64,000 bases of DNA from an uncultured Spartobacteria bacterium (GTDB taxonomy: Bacteria > Verrucomicrobiota > Verrucomicrobiia > Chthoniobacterales > Chthoniobacteraceae), in assembly GCA_903882875.1 (NCBI GenBank), contig CAIRYQ010000111.1, positions 1-64,000 of the forward strand. Reading direction: 5' to 3'. The notes under the pieces were generated by a model. That model had not been told where the DNA came from. It searched no databases and saw only the letters and a program-made list of their open reading frames with translations. The translations under genes were made by a program, and so were the position numbers. Of this stretch, positions 16,774 to 24,852 are shown piece after piece (within the stretch, counting starts at the first letter, position 1; the number at the start of each line of letters is the position of its first letter).

Positions 16774-19077
16774 TCACTGATTCAAGGCGGCCGAAGCAGC
16801 ATCAAGCCGGCTGCTGTAAGCATCAAGCACACCGGCGACGATCTTCATGTTCCGATCCACTTCATCCCATTGCCGTTCCTCGATGGCTTCGCGGATTCCG
16901 GGCAGCGTCTTCACTCCGTAGCCTGTGAAGAGGCCGGGTGCGTAGATCATGTGCCGGTACCACTCTCGGCCCGGGAGTCCTTGCGGATGAATGAGCGCCT
17001 GCTCAAGTCCTTGCAACATCGCATTCAGGCGATCGAACTTCCGTGCGTCCGTCGCGACATCCGAGCGGATGGCACGGGCGAGGGCGGCATCAAAATCGGC
17101 GGCACTTTTTGCGAGCCGCACGAGCGCATTGTCGAGCGGGGCGAAATTCAGGAACGGCACGCTGGATTCCCTTTTCGGCGGCTCGTTCCTCTCAGTCGGA
17201 TCCGCGGCGAGCACGAAGGCATTCTCGTCGAGCAGACGGTGCTGCTGTGCGGTGCGCTCGCGCATGTCGTCCGCCAGCTTGTGAAGTTCGTCCGCGTATC
17301 GGCCCACGCTGTCTGCAAAGTCGCCGGCCCGCTGCGGCAGCACGTCGGCCTGTGCAGCCCTCAGCACGACATGTCCGGCGGTCTGCGCCAGCGCGATTCC
17401 GTATGCGAAATCAGGATCGCCAAACCGCACGTAGTGGTCGAACGAATCATAGATGGAGTGATAAATGCCCGAGCCTTTGTCTTCGCCTCCGAAACCAAGA
17501 TACAGCGAGGCGATGCCGAGGTGCTGGAGAAATGGCGTGTAGTCCGAACCGGTGCCGAGCGCGCCGAGCGGAAGCGCCGGGCCGGACGTGACGCGCTTCG
17601 CAAGTTTCTTCGCCTCGTCCTCCGCGCCCTTCTCGCTGCCGTCCACCAGAATCTTCGCACGCTGGCGCTCCAGCACGGTGACGCCCGTTTGCGGATCGCG
17701 CACGCCGGCGGCGACCTGATTCACGAACGTCTGCAACGACTGGCTGCCGCCGGCCTTGAGAAAGCCGCGCCCGTTGCCATCTGAGTTGACGTAAAGCGCC
17801 GCCTTTTTCCGAAGTTCATCCGCGTGGGTTTCGGCCCATTCGGTCGAGCCGATCAAGCCGGGTTCCTCCGCGTCCCAACTCGCATAGACGAGCGTGCGCC
17901 TCGGCTTCCATCCGTCCTTGGCAAGCGCGCCGATCGCCTTCGCTTCCGCCATCAGCACCACGTTCGCGGAGAGCGGATCCCACGCGCCGAAGACCCAGCC
18001 GTCGTGGTGATTTCCGCGGATGATCCATTCGTCCGGGCGTTCACTGCCCTGCATCACCGCGATGACGTCATAGATCGGCTTCAGGCTCCACTCGGAGGAA
18101 ATCGTGAGATGCACTTTCGCCGGGCCCGGCCCGAGGTGGTACGTGATCGGCAGAGCGCCCCGCCAGCCGGACGGCGCGAGTGGGCCGCCCAGCGCGGCGA
18201 GCAGCGGCTCGGCGTCGGCGTACGAAATGGGCAGCACCGGAATTTTCAGCAAGGTCTTCGCTTCTGCGATCGGCAGGCGCTTTGCGTCCTTCGTCGCGCC
18301 GACGCCCGGCGTGAGTGGATCGCCGGAATAGACGGTGAGGTCGGCGACCGATCCCCGTTGCACGCCATCGGGCGGACGATGGCTGCCTTTCGGATACACA
18401 TCGGCGGATCCGTAGCCGTCGTCGCGCGGATCCGAATAAATGATGCAGCCAATCGCCCCGTGCTCGTGCGCGAGCTTCGGCTTGAGCCCGCGCCAGCCGC
18501 CGCCGTAACGCGTGATCACGATTTTCCCCGCCACACTGATGCCGTGCCGATCGAGCACCTTGTAATCGTCGGGCAGGCCCTGGTTCACATAGACGAGTTC
18601 GCCGGTCACGTCGCCATCCGCGCCGTAGATCGTGTACGGAGGCAGCGCATCCTTCGTGCGTTCCGAAGTCTCGTCGCCCTTCACCTCGGGCTCATGCAGA
18701 CGCGCCTTGAACGTGTTCGGCGCCACCATCTCCAGCGCGACCTTCGTCGGCGTCGGATAGAGCACTTCAAAAGCCTCAATGTGCGCATCCCATCCCCATT
18801 CGCGGAATTTCGAGCGCATGAATTCGGCATTCTCCTTGTCGTGCGGCGAGCCGACGTGATTGGGCTCGGACGCCATTTGTTTGAGCCAAGTGCGCTGGTC
18901 GGCCGGATCGAGTCGGCCGTCGAATTTCTTTTCCAGTTCGATCTGCCTCACCGCGTTTCCGCTGGTGAATCCGAGCATGGGTGCGGGAGCGTCGGCCGCA
19001 GCGGCTGAGGGGATCGCGACGTGAAGAAAGGACGCGCCGGCAATGAATGACAGAATTCGAGTTACAGGAGACAGCAT
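16774..19077 (-). CDS. M28-family zinc peptidase (glutamate carboxypeptidase II-like)
   Basis: 767 residues from ATG 19077; a TTG four codons upstream is also in frame. A signal peptide (ILSFIAGASFLHVAIPSAAAA) directs export. The architecture is that of GCPII/PSMA: a protease-associated domain (about 120-330, with GKIVITRYGG), the M28 catalytic domain (RGNHHDGWVFGAWDP near 355-368 for His and Asp ligands, WDAEEPGL near 402 for the catalytic Glu pair, LYVNSDGNG, and YHSIYDSFDHY for the last His), and a C-terminal transferrin-receptor-like dimerisation domain. The full metal set is present. Such enzymes trim peptides in the periplasm or outside the cell, for example removing acidic C-terminal residues. 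Its stop lies about 100 nt from the convergent propeller gene. Confidence 0.93.
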   Translation of the reverse strand: MLSPVTRILSFIAGASFLHVAIPSAAAADAPAPMLGFTSGNAVRQIELEKKFDGRLDPADQRTWLKQMASEPNHVGSPHDKENAEFMRSKFREWGWDAHIEAFEVLYPTPTKVALEMVAPNTFKARLHEPEVKGDETSERTKDALPPYTIYGADGDVTGELVYVNQGLPDDYKVLDRHGISVAGKIVITRYGGGWRGLKPKLAHEHGAIGCIIYSDPRDDGYGSADVYPKGSHRPPDGVQRGSVADLTVYSGDPLTPGVGATKDAKRLPIAEAKTLLKIPVLPISYADAEPLLAALGGPLAPSGWRGALPITYHLGPGPAKVHLTISSEWSLKPIYDVIAVMQGSERPDEWIIRGNHHDGWVFGAWDPLSANVVLMAEAKAIGALAKDGWKPRRTLVYASWDAEEPGLIGSTEWAETHADELRKKAALYVNSDGNGRGFLKAGGSQSLQTFVNQVAAGVRDPQTGVTVLERQRAKILVDGSEKGAEDEAKKLAKRVTSGPALPLGALGTGSDYTPFLQHLGIASLYLGFGGEDKGSGIYHSIYDSFDHYVRFGDPDFAYGIALAQTAGHVVLRAAQADVLPQRAGDFADSVGRYADELHKLADDMRERTAQQHRLLDENAFVLAADPTERNEPPKRESSVPFLNFAPLDNALVRLAKSAADFDAALARAIRSDVATDARKFDRLNAMLQGLEQALIHPQGLPGREWYRHMIYAPGLFTGYGVKTLPGIREAIEERQWDEVDRNMKIVAGVLDAYSSRLDAASAALNQ

Positions 19078-19290
19078 GGGGAAAACCAATGCTGGGCTAA
19101 TCGCAGGCTCCGGCGAAGGAATTTTTCCACTTCGCGAATCCGATCCGTTCAGCGGATCGAAGAGCCAACCGGGAGACTGTGTGCAATTTCCGGAACCGCG
19201 GGGATGCCCTCCTCCGCTTTTATTTCGGTGGCGGGATGCGCGGGTGCAAGGGATCCGGAGGACTGGCGGAAGCGAAAGGAGTTGCCGCTT

Positions 19291-20791
19291 CTAAAGTGCG
19301 GGGATCGCATAGGAAAACGCGACTTCATGATTTTTCCGCACGCCATTTTCCTGCTCGGGGAGGACGGAGCGCACGAGGTCGGCGGTCACTTTTTCCGGCG
19401 AGACGGTGATGCGCATGTAGCCGGGGCTGCCGAGGAGCTTGCCGCTGAGGTAGCCGTATTCGGCGGCGGTGCGCGGCGCGGAGTTCATGTCGCCGCGCGG
19501 CGGGTTTCCCGACTGCGGGACTTCCTGATAGACGATGCCGTCGAGGTCCTGCTTCGCGAAAATGTGATCATGCCCGTGGAAGACGATGCTGACGTGATTT
19601 TGCACGAGGAGCTGGTGGATGGGCGCGGGCCAGCCGGGGCGGTGCGCCGCGAAGCCGTCGGTGCCGTCCGCATTTTTCCCCGCTCCATTCGTAAAACGGC
19701 GCGGCCTCGGAGCCGCCGCGGCCCTCGATGCTGGAGCCGCCGATGAGGTGGTGCAGGAAGATGAATTTGAACTTCGACCTGCTGTCTTTGAGCGTGCGCT
19801 TGAGCCACTGGTATTGCGCATCGCCGAGCGAGCGCGTCCAGTTGTCGTCGCGCGCCTCGCCGCTGAACCAGAACGGATCGAGCACGACGAAGAGCGCGTC
19901 GCCCCAAGTCCACGCGTAGTAGTCCTGGAGCAGGCCGAGCTTCGGGTGTTTGAATTCGTCGCCGGTGTAGAAGCCGTCCGGAACCGGATTCGCGAAATAT
20001 TTTTCCCGCATCGTGTTCGACCACACGGCCTCGTTCTCGTCGTGGCGGCGTCCGCCCATTTCGCCGTCGTGATTGCCGAGCGCGAGGAAGACGGGCGCAC
20101 TGTGGCCGATGAGGCCGAAGTAGTACCGCTGTGCGACGTATTGCTTCGCGGCGAGTTCGTAGCGGCGGCGATACTTGTCGGTCATGAACGTGTCGCCGAG
20201 GTCCACGAGAAAATCGGGCGCGTCGGAGAGGCAGTTCAGCAGCGAGCGTTCGAGCAGCTTTGGCTCGACCTTGTCATCGAGATGCGGATCGGCCTGCACG
20301 GTGAAGGTGAACGTGCGTCCCGGCGCGCGCTGCGTGCGGAACGAATGCTCTGGCTCCGCCGTCCACGCTCCATTCGCCGCGCGCGTGCTGAGCTTGTAGA
20401 AATATTGTGCATCGGCTTGCAGCCCGGTGATCGGAATCTCGGCAGGCACACCGGTTTTCAGTGCAAACGTGGCGGTCTTCGCAACGGGCGCACCGGCCTT
20501 CGGGCCGAACTGAATCACGCCCTCGCGATCCGCATACGCGAGCACGCTGGCGGTGATGGAGTTTTTCGTCGGGCGCACGAGCACGATGTCGAGCGCGTGC
20601 GCGGGAACCTCCGTGCGGAAGAGGCTCGCGAGAGCCTCGATGGGAACGTCGCGGCCATTGCCGCCTTTGCCACCATTTCGTTGACCGTCTTTGCCACCAC
20701 CTTGGCCGGACGGCTTGTCGTCGTCGGAAAATGCGAGCAGTGACACGCCCGAGATCAGCGCGGCGGATGCTATGAAGTGCGAGGCTTTCAC
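19291..20791 (-). CDS. Secreted metallophosphoesterase (purple acid phosphatase-like), split by a frameshift
   Basis: Starts at GTG 20791, preceded by GGAGG (20796-20800) and followed by a signal peptide (SHFIASAALISGVSLLAF). After a Gly/Lys/Asp-rich linker there is an Fn3-like N-terminal domain typical of purple acid phosphatases, then the metallophosphatase motifs QADPHLD, LVDLGDTF, LALGNHDGE, FIFLHHLIGG and, after the break, VFHGHDHIFA. The reading frame changes at a G4A5 run (19673-19681): upstream reads FYEWSGEKC, downstream the family sequence continues as KNADGTDGF, so one extra base in the run restores a ~499-residue protein. With all five metal motifs intact, an assembly error or very recent mutation is more likely than an old pseudogene. 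It follows the sulfatase-like gene by 13 nt. Confidence 0.8.
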
Positions 20792-20804
20792 TGCGCCTCC
20801 GGTT

Positions 20805-22271
20805 TCATTTTGCCTTTTCCGCCTCCGGGCCGTTACCGCCGCCGCCTTTGCCACCCCTGTCTCCTCTGCGGGGCTCAAATGGCCTCGCCTTCGCAGGATC
20901 GTATTTCGGATTCGGCACGGGCATCCCGGCGTTCACGAGCTTCAGGTATTCGTTCAGCCGACGCTCAAGCTCGGCGGTCTCCTTCGCGCGCTCCTTCACG
21001 AGGTCGTGCTGCTCCGCGATGTCCTTCGAGAGATCGAACAGCATCGGCGCATTTGTCTCGTAGGGATGGATCAGCTTTTCGCTGCCGAGCAGGATTGCGG
21101 ACGCGGGTCCGAGCTCATCCTTGTCGTAGTGCGGAAAGTGAACCACGAACTCCTCGCGCGCACGCTTCACGGTCGCGTTCGTCGTGCCGCCGAGCACTGG
21201 CGTGAGGATGCCGCCCTCGATGCCTTTTGGCAGCGGCTCCTTTACGCGCGCGATGGCCGCGATGGTCGGGAAAATGTCCACCGTCGTCGCCATCACATGC
21301 GAGCACACGCCCGGCTTGATGCCCGGTCCGCGCACGATGAATGGCACGCGAAGTCCGCCTTCCCACACGGTGCCCTTGCCATTCGTCAGCGGGCCGTTGG
21401 CGTTGCGGCCCTGCGCGCCGTGGTCGGCGGTGTAGATGAAGTAGGTGTTCTTCGCGATGCCGAGTTCGTCGAGCTTCGCCATGAGCATGCCGATGGTCGT
21501 GTCCATGTCCTGCGTCACCGCCGCGTTGGCGACCATGCGCTGGTCGCGCTCCGTCGTCGCGCGCCTGCGCACATCCGCGTAAGTCTCCGGCTTCGCATCG
21601 GTGCCGCCGCGCCCCGCGTAGTGCGAGATTTGCAGATAGAACGGCTTCCCCGCCTTCGCCTGCCGCGCGATGAAATCCATGCCGCGCTCAGTGTTCAGGA
21701 ATGCCTGCTTCGGGTTCGGATTCTCCACGTTCTCCGGCCCGCCGTTGTTGTTCGGCCCGTCGTTTTCCTCAAAGCCGTGCCGCGTCGGGCTGATGCGACC
21801 GACGTGCCATTTTCCAAAGTGCGCCGTCGCGTAGCCCTCGTGCTTCAGCATCGAGGCGACGGTCACCTCGCTCTCGGGCAACTGCGAAATCTGCTGCGGC
21901 GGGATCACCTTGCTGCCTTCCTCCGAATACGTACCCTCCTTTCCGCCCTTGGCCTCGCCAACGAACGTCATGTGCAGCGCCGTCGGACTTTTCCCCGTGA
22001 ACAGCGCCACGCGCGTCGGCGTGCAGCGCGGCGATGCGGCGTAAAAATTCGCAAAGCGCATTCCGTCCGCCGCGAGTTTTTCGAGCGAAGGCGTGTGCGC
22101 GAGCGTGCTCTTCGAGCCGGGCACCGTGTCGTCCATCTGCACCGAGCACGAGGCCCAGCCCTGCGCCTCGCCCATGATGACGACAAAATTCGGCCGCGTG
22201 TCTGCCGCGCGGACATGCGATGCGAGCACTGCGCACATTGCGCCGAGAAAAATAGCGCGTGTGATTTTCAT
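20805..22271 (-). CDS. Secreted sulfatase-family protein with altered metal site
   Basis: 488 residues, ATG 22271, signal peptide ending near VRAAD. The formylglycine motif is present as CTPTRVALFTGK with Cys83, so it is of the Cys type and would need an FGE made elsewhere. Other sulfatase marks are GYATAHFGKWHVG, KPFYLQISHYAG, YIYTADHG-like, and GKGTVWEGGLRVPFIVRGPG. In the first strand, where most sulfatases have an Asp-Asp metal pair (ADDLGWGD), this protein has MGEAQGWAS, so two usual calcium ligands are replaced. The C-terminus ends in a Gly/Lys/Arg-rich tail. It is the middle gene of a three-gene operon (9 nt after the YHYH-PEBP gene, 13 nt before the phosphatase gene). Active sulfatase is possible but not assured. 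Confidence 0.85.
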   Translation of the reverse strand: MKITRAIFLGAMCAVLASHVRAADTRPNFVVIMGEAQGWASCSVQMDDTVPGSKSTLAHTPSLEKLAADGMRFANFYAASPRCTPTRVALFTGKSPTALHMTFVGEAKGGKEGTYSEEGSKVIPPQQISQLPESEVTVASMLKHEGYATAHFGKWHVGRISPTRHGFEENDGPNNNGGPENVENPNPKQAFLNTERGMDFIARQAKAGKPFYLQISHYAGRGGTDAKPETYADVRRRATTERDQRMVANAAVTQDMDTTIGMLMAKLDELGIAKNTYFIYTADHGAQGRNANGPLTNGKGTVWEGGLRVPFIVRGPGIKPGVCSHVMATTVDIFPTIAAIARVKEPLPKGIEGGILTPVLGGTTNATVKRAREEFVVHFPHYDKDELGPASAILLGSEKLIHPYETNAPMLFDLSKDIAEQHDLVKERAKETAELERRLNEYLKLVNAGMPVPNPKYDPAKARPFEPRRGDRGGKGGGGNGPEAEKAK

Positions 22272-22280
22272 GGGGAGATT

Positions 22281-24074
22281 TCAGTTCGGAACGCCGGGCT
22301 GCGGCGGACGTGGAGGATTGTTTGCACCCGGTCCGCCTTCACGGCGCGGCACACGCTGGCCTTCGGGCTGTGCATCACCGCCGCGTGCGTAGGTGACGTT
22401 CAGCGACGCGCTCGCGAGCACCTTGTCCTTCATCGCGGCGAGCAGCACGTCGCGGTTCACCTCGCGCGGCGGCTGCGTGATTTGCAGCGGCGACGAGAGC
22501 GCATAGACCGTGAGCACATAAGTCTTCGCGCCCGGCCCCTGCGAATGCGGTGGCTCGTAGCCGATCTGCCCCTTGAAGCTCGTGCCGAGTTTGCCGACGT
22601 CCTTCACGTTTTTCGGCAGGCTCGTCGTGCCCGCGGGGATGTCCCACAGCGTCCAGTAATGCTTCATCACATTGCCCGGCGCGAAGTGGTCCATGATGAG
22701 CGCGTAGCTCTTCGTGCCCGCGGGCGCGCCCTTCCAAGCGAGCGGCAAAGTCGCGCCGCTGCCGTCGCCCGTGTAGTCCATCGGCAGCTTGCCGTCGGCG
22801 GAAATCTCGGGGCTGGTGAGGATGAAAATCGCGCTCGGCTTTTTCATCGCATCGGGGGCGAACTTTGAAACGGCTTCCTGCTGACCGTCGCGACGTTTTC
22901 CGCCACCGCCTTCGCGCGGAGGCGGTCCAGCGGTGCCATCCTCGGGTCGCGGCGGTCGATCCCCGCCTGCGCCGGGGCCTTCACCCGGACGACGCTGTGG
23001 ACGTTCGCCATCGGGACGCGGCCCGCCGCCGCCACGCTCGCGCTTCGTGTAAGTCTGCTTCGTCGTGCCCGCGCTGCCATTCTGGAATTCAAACGGATAA
23101 GTGCCGTCCGCATTGATCGAGTAAAGCACTGCGCGTTTGTCCCCATTCACGGTGTAGCTGAGCTTGTAGCTGTTCGCGCCCGTGCTCTCGAAGCCGGTGA
23201 TTTTCGCCCCGCGCAATGGCGGCTGGTCCTGTCGCACGGGCTGCGCGCGCGGCTGCGGATCCACCTGCTGCTCGCGCTCGGTGACTTCGCCGTGGAAGCC
23301 GCCATTCACGTAGGGATACTTGGTCGAGCCGTGATAGTGATAGCCGAGCGCCTGCGTCGTGTGGCCATTGAAAGCATCCAGCCCCGTCGGCTGCGAACCA
23401 TCCGGCTCGGTGAGCCCGTAGATCGCATAGCCATCGAGCGCAAACGCGATCGGCTGCCCCTTGCCCACGATCTTCTGCAAATGCAGCGGCGCGGCGTGAT
23501 AGTGATAGTCATCCGCGCGCCCGCAATGCCCGCTCCACTCGTCGAGTTCGCCGATTTCCTGCGACACCTCGCCGCGGTTGTTCTGCGGATTGAAAATCGG
23601 GATGCCATTCACCGCCAGCGCGATTGCCCCGCGCAGGAACTGTCCCTTGATCGAGCGCGGCTCCTTCGCCGGCACCGGCGTGAGCGGGATCTGCCACGCA
23701 TTCGCGCCTGTGTAATTCTGCGGCAGAGGCACCTGCTGCTGCCACGCGGTGATGCCCACCATCATGTTGTGCGCCGGGATGCCGTTGCTCTCGACAAAAA
23801 GAAACCGCTCATCCCACCGCACACTCACCTTCGGCGCGAACGCCTCGAACGGCGCGGCCTGCGCGGGCCGGTTCGATCGCACTGTGCGTGCGCCGACCTG
23901 CGTGCGATTTTGCGGTGCGCCCGCCTGCGCGAGCAGAATCGCCGGCGGCCCCGCCGATGTTTCGTAAGCCGTGTGCGGCTCGCCGTTCACGTCGTGCGCC
24001 GACACAGCGGCGGCGAAAAATACCGGCGACGCAAGAAGCGCGTGGCCTGTGAGATGGAGGAGACTTGGTTTCAT
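22281..24074 (-). CDS. YHYH-domain protein fused to a PEBP (YbhB/YbcL-type) domain
   Basis: 597 residues, ATG 24074, signal peptide LLASPVFFAAAVSA. Residues about 80-290 are a YHYH domain: GIPAHNMMVGITAWQQQVPLP, DDYHYHAAPLHLQ (YHYH at 190-193), FALDGYAIYG and a second GYHYHGSTKYPY at 245-248. A Gly/Pro/Arg-rich linker (about 345-410) connects to a phosphatidylethanolamine-binding/Raf-kinase-inhibitor-like domain (about 420-565; GSGATLPLAWKGAP, DHFAPGNVMKHYWTLWDIP, LTVYALSS). YHYH proteins are exported and of unknown activity; bacterial PEBP domains bind phospholipid head groups or anions. It heads the operon with the sulfatase-like and phosphatase genes and is divergent from the response-regulator gene. 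Confidence 0.85.
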   Translation of the reverse strand: MKPSLLHLTGHALLASPVFFAAAVSAHDVNGEPHTAYETSAGPPAILLAQAGAPQNRTQVGARTVRSNRPAQAAPFEAFAPKVSVRWDERFLFVESNGIPAHNMMVGITAWQQQVPLPQNYTGANAWQIPLTPVPAKEPRSIKGQFLRGAIALAVNGIPIFNPQNNRGEVSQEIGELDEWSGHCGRADDYHYHAAPLHLQKIVGKGQPIAFALDGYAIYGLTEPDGSQPTGLDAFNGHTTQALGYHYHGSTKYPYVNGGFHGEVTEREQQVDPQPRAQPVRQDQPPLRGAKITGFESTGANSYKLSYTVNGDKRAVLYSINADGTYPFEFQNGSAGTTKQTYTKRERGGGGPRPDGERPQRRPGEGPGAGGDRPPRPEDGTAGPPPREGGGGKRRDGQQEAVSKFAPDAMKKPSAIFILTSPEISADGKLPMDYTGDGSGATLPLAWKGAPAGTKSYALIMDHFAPGNVMKHYWTLWDIPAGTTSLPKNVKDVGKLGTSFKGQIGYEPPHSQGPGAKTYVLTVYALSSPLQITQPPREVNRDVLLAAMKDKVLASASLNVTYARGGDAQPEGQRVPRREGGPGANNPPRPPQPGVPN

Positions 24075-24097
24075 GTGCGCAGGTTGCGGGGGCTCAC

Positions 24098-24114
24098 CTT
24101 AAGGCAACGTGAAG
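24098..24114 (-). promoter_or_regulatory. Candidate response-regulator site facing the YHYH operon
   Basis: Read on the minus strand: CTTCAC-GTTGC-CTTAAG. It ends 23 nt before the YHYH-PEBP start codon. It matches the site at 24160-24176 on the opposite strand at the half-sites (CTTCAy-N5-sTTAAG). The 6-N5-6 half-site spacing is what OmpR/PhoB-type regulators such as PmrA use. Candidate only. Confidence 0.5.
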
Positions 24115-24159
24115 CCCGCGCACTTGCGGAAATTTTTTCACGCTCAGCTTTCTCCCGCG

Positions 24160-24176
24160 CTTCATCTCCCGTTAAG
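24160..24176 (+). promoter_or_regulatory. Candidate response-regulator site facing the regulator gene
   Basis: Plus strand CTTCAT-CTCCC-GTTAAG, ending 22 nt before the ATG of the response regulator. It is the counterpart of 24098-24114 and would allow autoregulation of the two-component operon. Confidence 0.5.
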
Positions 24177-24198
24177 GTGCGGCTCCGACAATCCCGCC

Positions 24199-24852
24199 AT
24201 GCGCATCCTCATCGTCGAAGACGAGCCCGACCTCCTCCGCGGCCTCGCGCGTTCGCTGCGCGAGGAGGGCTACGCCGTGGACACGGCGGCGGACGGCGAG
24301 GATGGCCTGTTCAAGGCCGTGGAGGTGAATTACGACGCCGTCGTGCTCGACGTGATGTTGCCGCGCCTCGACGGATGGGAGGTGCTGCGGCGGCTGCGGG
24401 AGAAAAGGAAAACGCCCGTGCTGCTGCTCACCGCGCGTGACCGCAGCGCCGACCGCGTGCGCGGCCTCGACACCGGCGCGGACGATTACCTTGTGAAGCC
24501 GTTCGATCTCCCCGAACTGCTCGCGCGGCTGCGCGCACTCATCCGGCGCAGCGCGAGCGAGGTACGCTCGGTGATCGAGATTGGCGACGTGGCGGTGGAC
24601 ATCGCCGCGCGCGCCGTCTCGCAAAAGAGGAAGCCCGTGGTGCTCACCGCGCGCGAGTATTCGCTCGTCGAATTCCTCACGCTGCACCGCGGCGAGGTCG
24701 TCACGCGCACGCAGCTCTACGAACATCTCTTCGACGAGAACGACGACTCGCTCTCGAATCTCCTCGACGTGCATGTCTCAAACGTCCGCAAGAAACTCGG
24801 CCACGACTTCATCGCCACGCGGCGCGGCCACGGCTACTGCATCGAGGGGTGA
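24199..24852 (+). CDS. OmpR-family response regulator
   Basis: 217 residues from ATG 24199. Receiver domain 1-118 with VEDEPD acidic pair, phosphoacceptor Asp51 (AVVLDVMLPRLDGWE), Thr in LLLTARD and Lys in DYLVKPFDL. The C-terminal winged-helix domain (about 128-217) has the family pattern LTAREYSLVEFL, LHRGEVVTRTQLYEHLF, LDVHVSNVRKKL and IATRRGHGYCI. Its stop overlaps the kinase start (TGATG). It likely controls itself and the divergent YHYH-PEBP/sulfatase/phosphatase operon through the paired sites in the 124-bp intergenic region. Stimulus unknown. Confidence 0.95.
   Translation: MRILIVEDEPDLLRGLARSLREEGYAVDTAADGEDGLFKAVEVNYDAVVLDVMLPRLDGWEVLRRLREKRKTPVLLLTARDRSADRVRGLDTGADDYLVKPFDLPELLARLRALIRRSASEVRSVIEIGDVAVDIAARAVSQKRKPVVLTAREYSLVEFLTLHRGEVVTRTQLYEHLFDENDDSLSNLLDVHVSNVRKKLGHDFIATRRGHGYCIEG

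Noticed and set aside
16579-19008. Long plus-strand ORFs antisense to the M28 peptidase
   Set aside because: Arg/His-rich shadow frames; the peptidase on the minus strand has complete metal ligands and a signal peptide.
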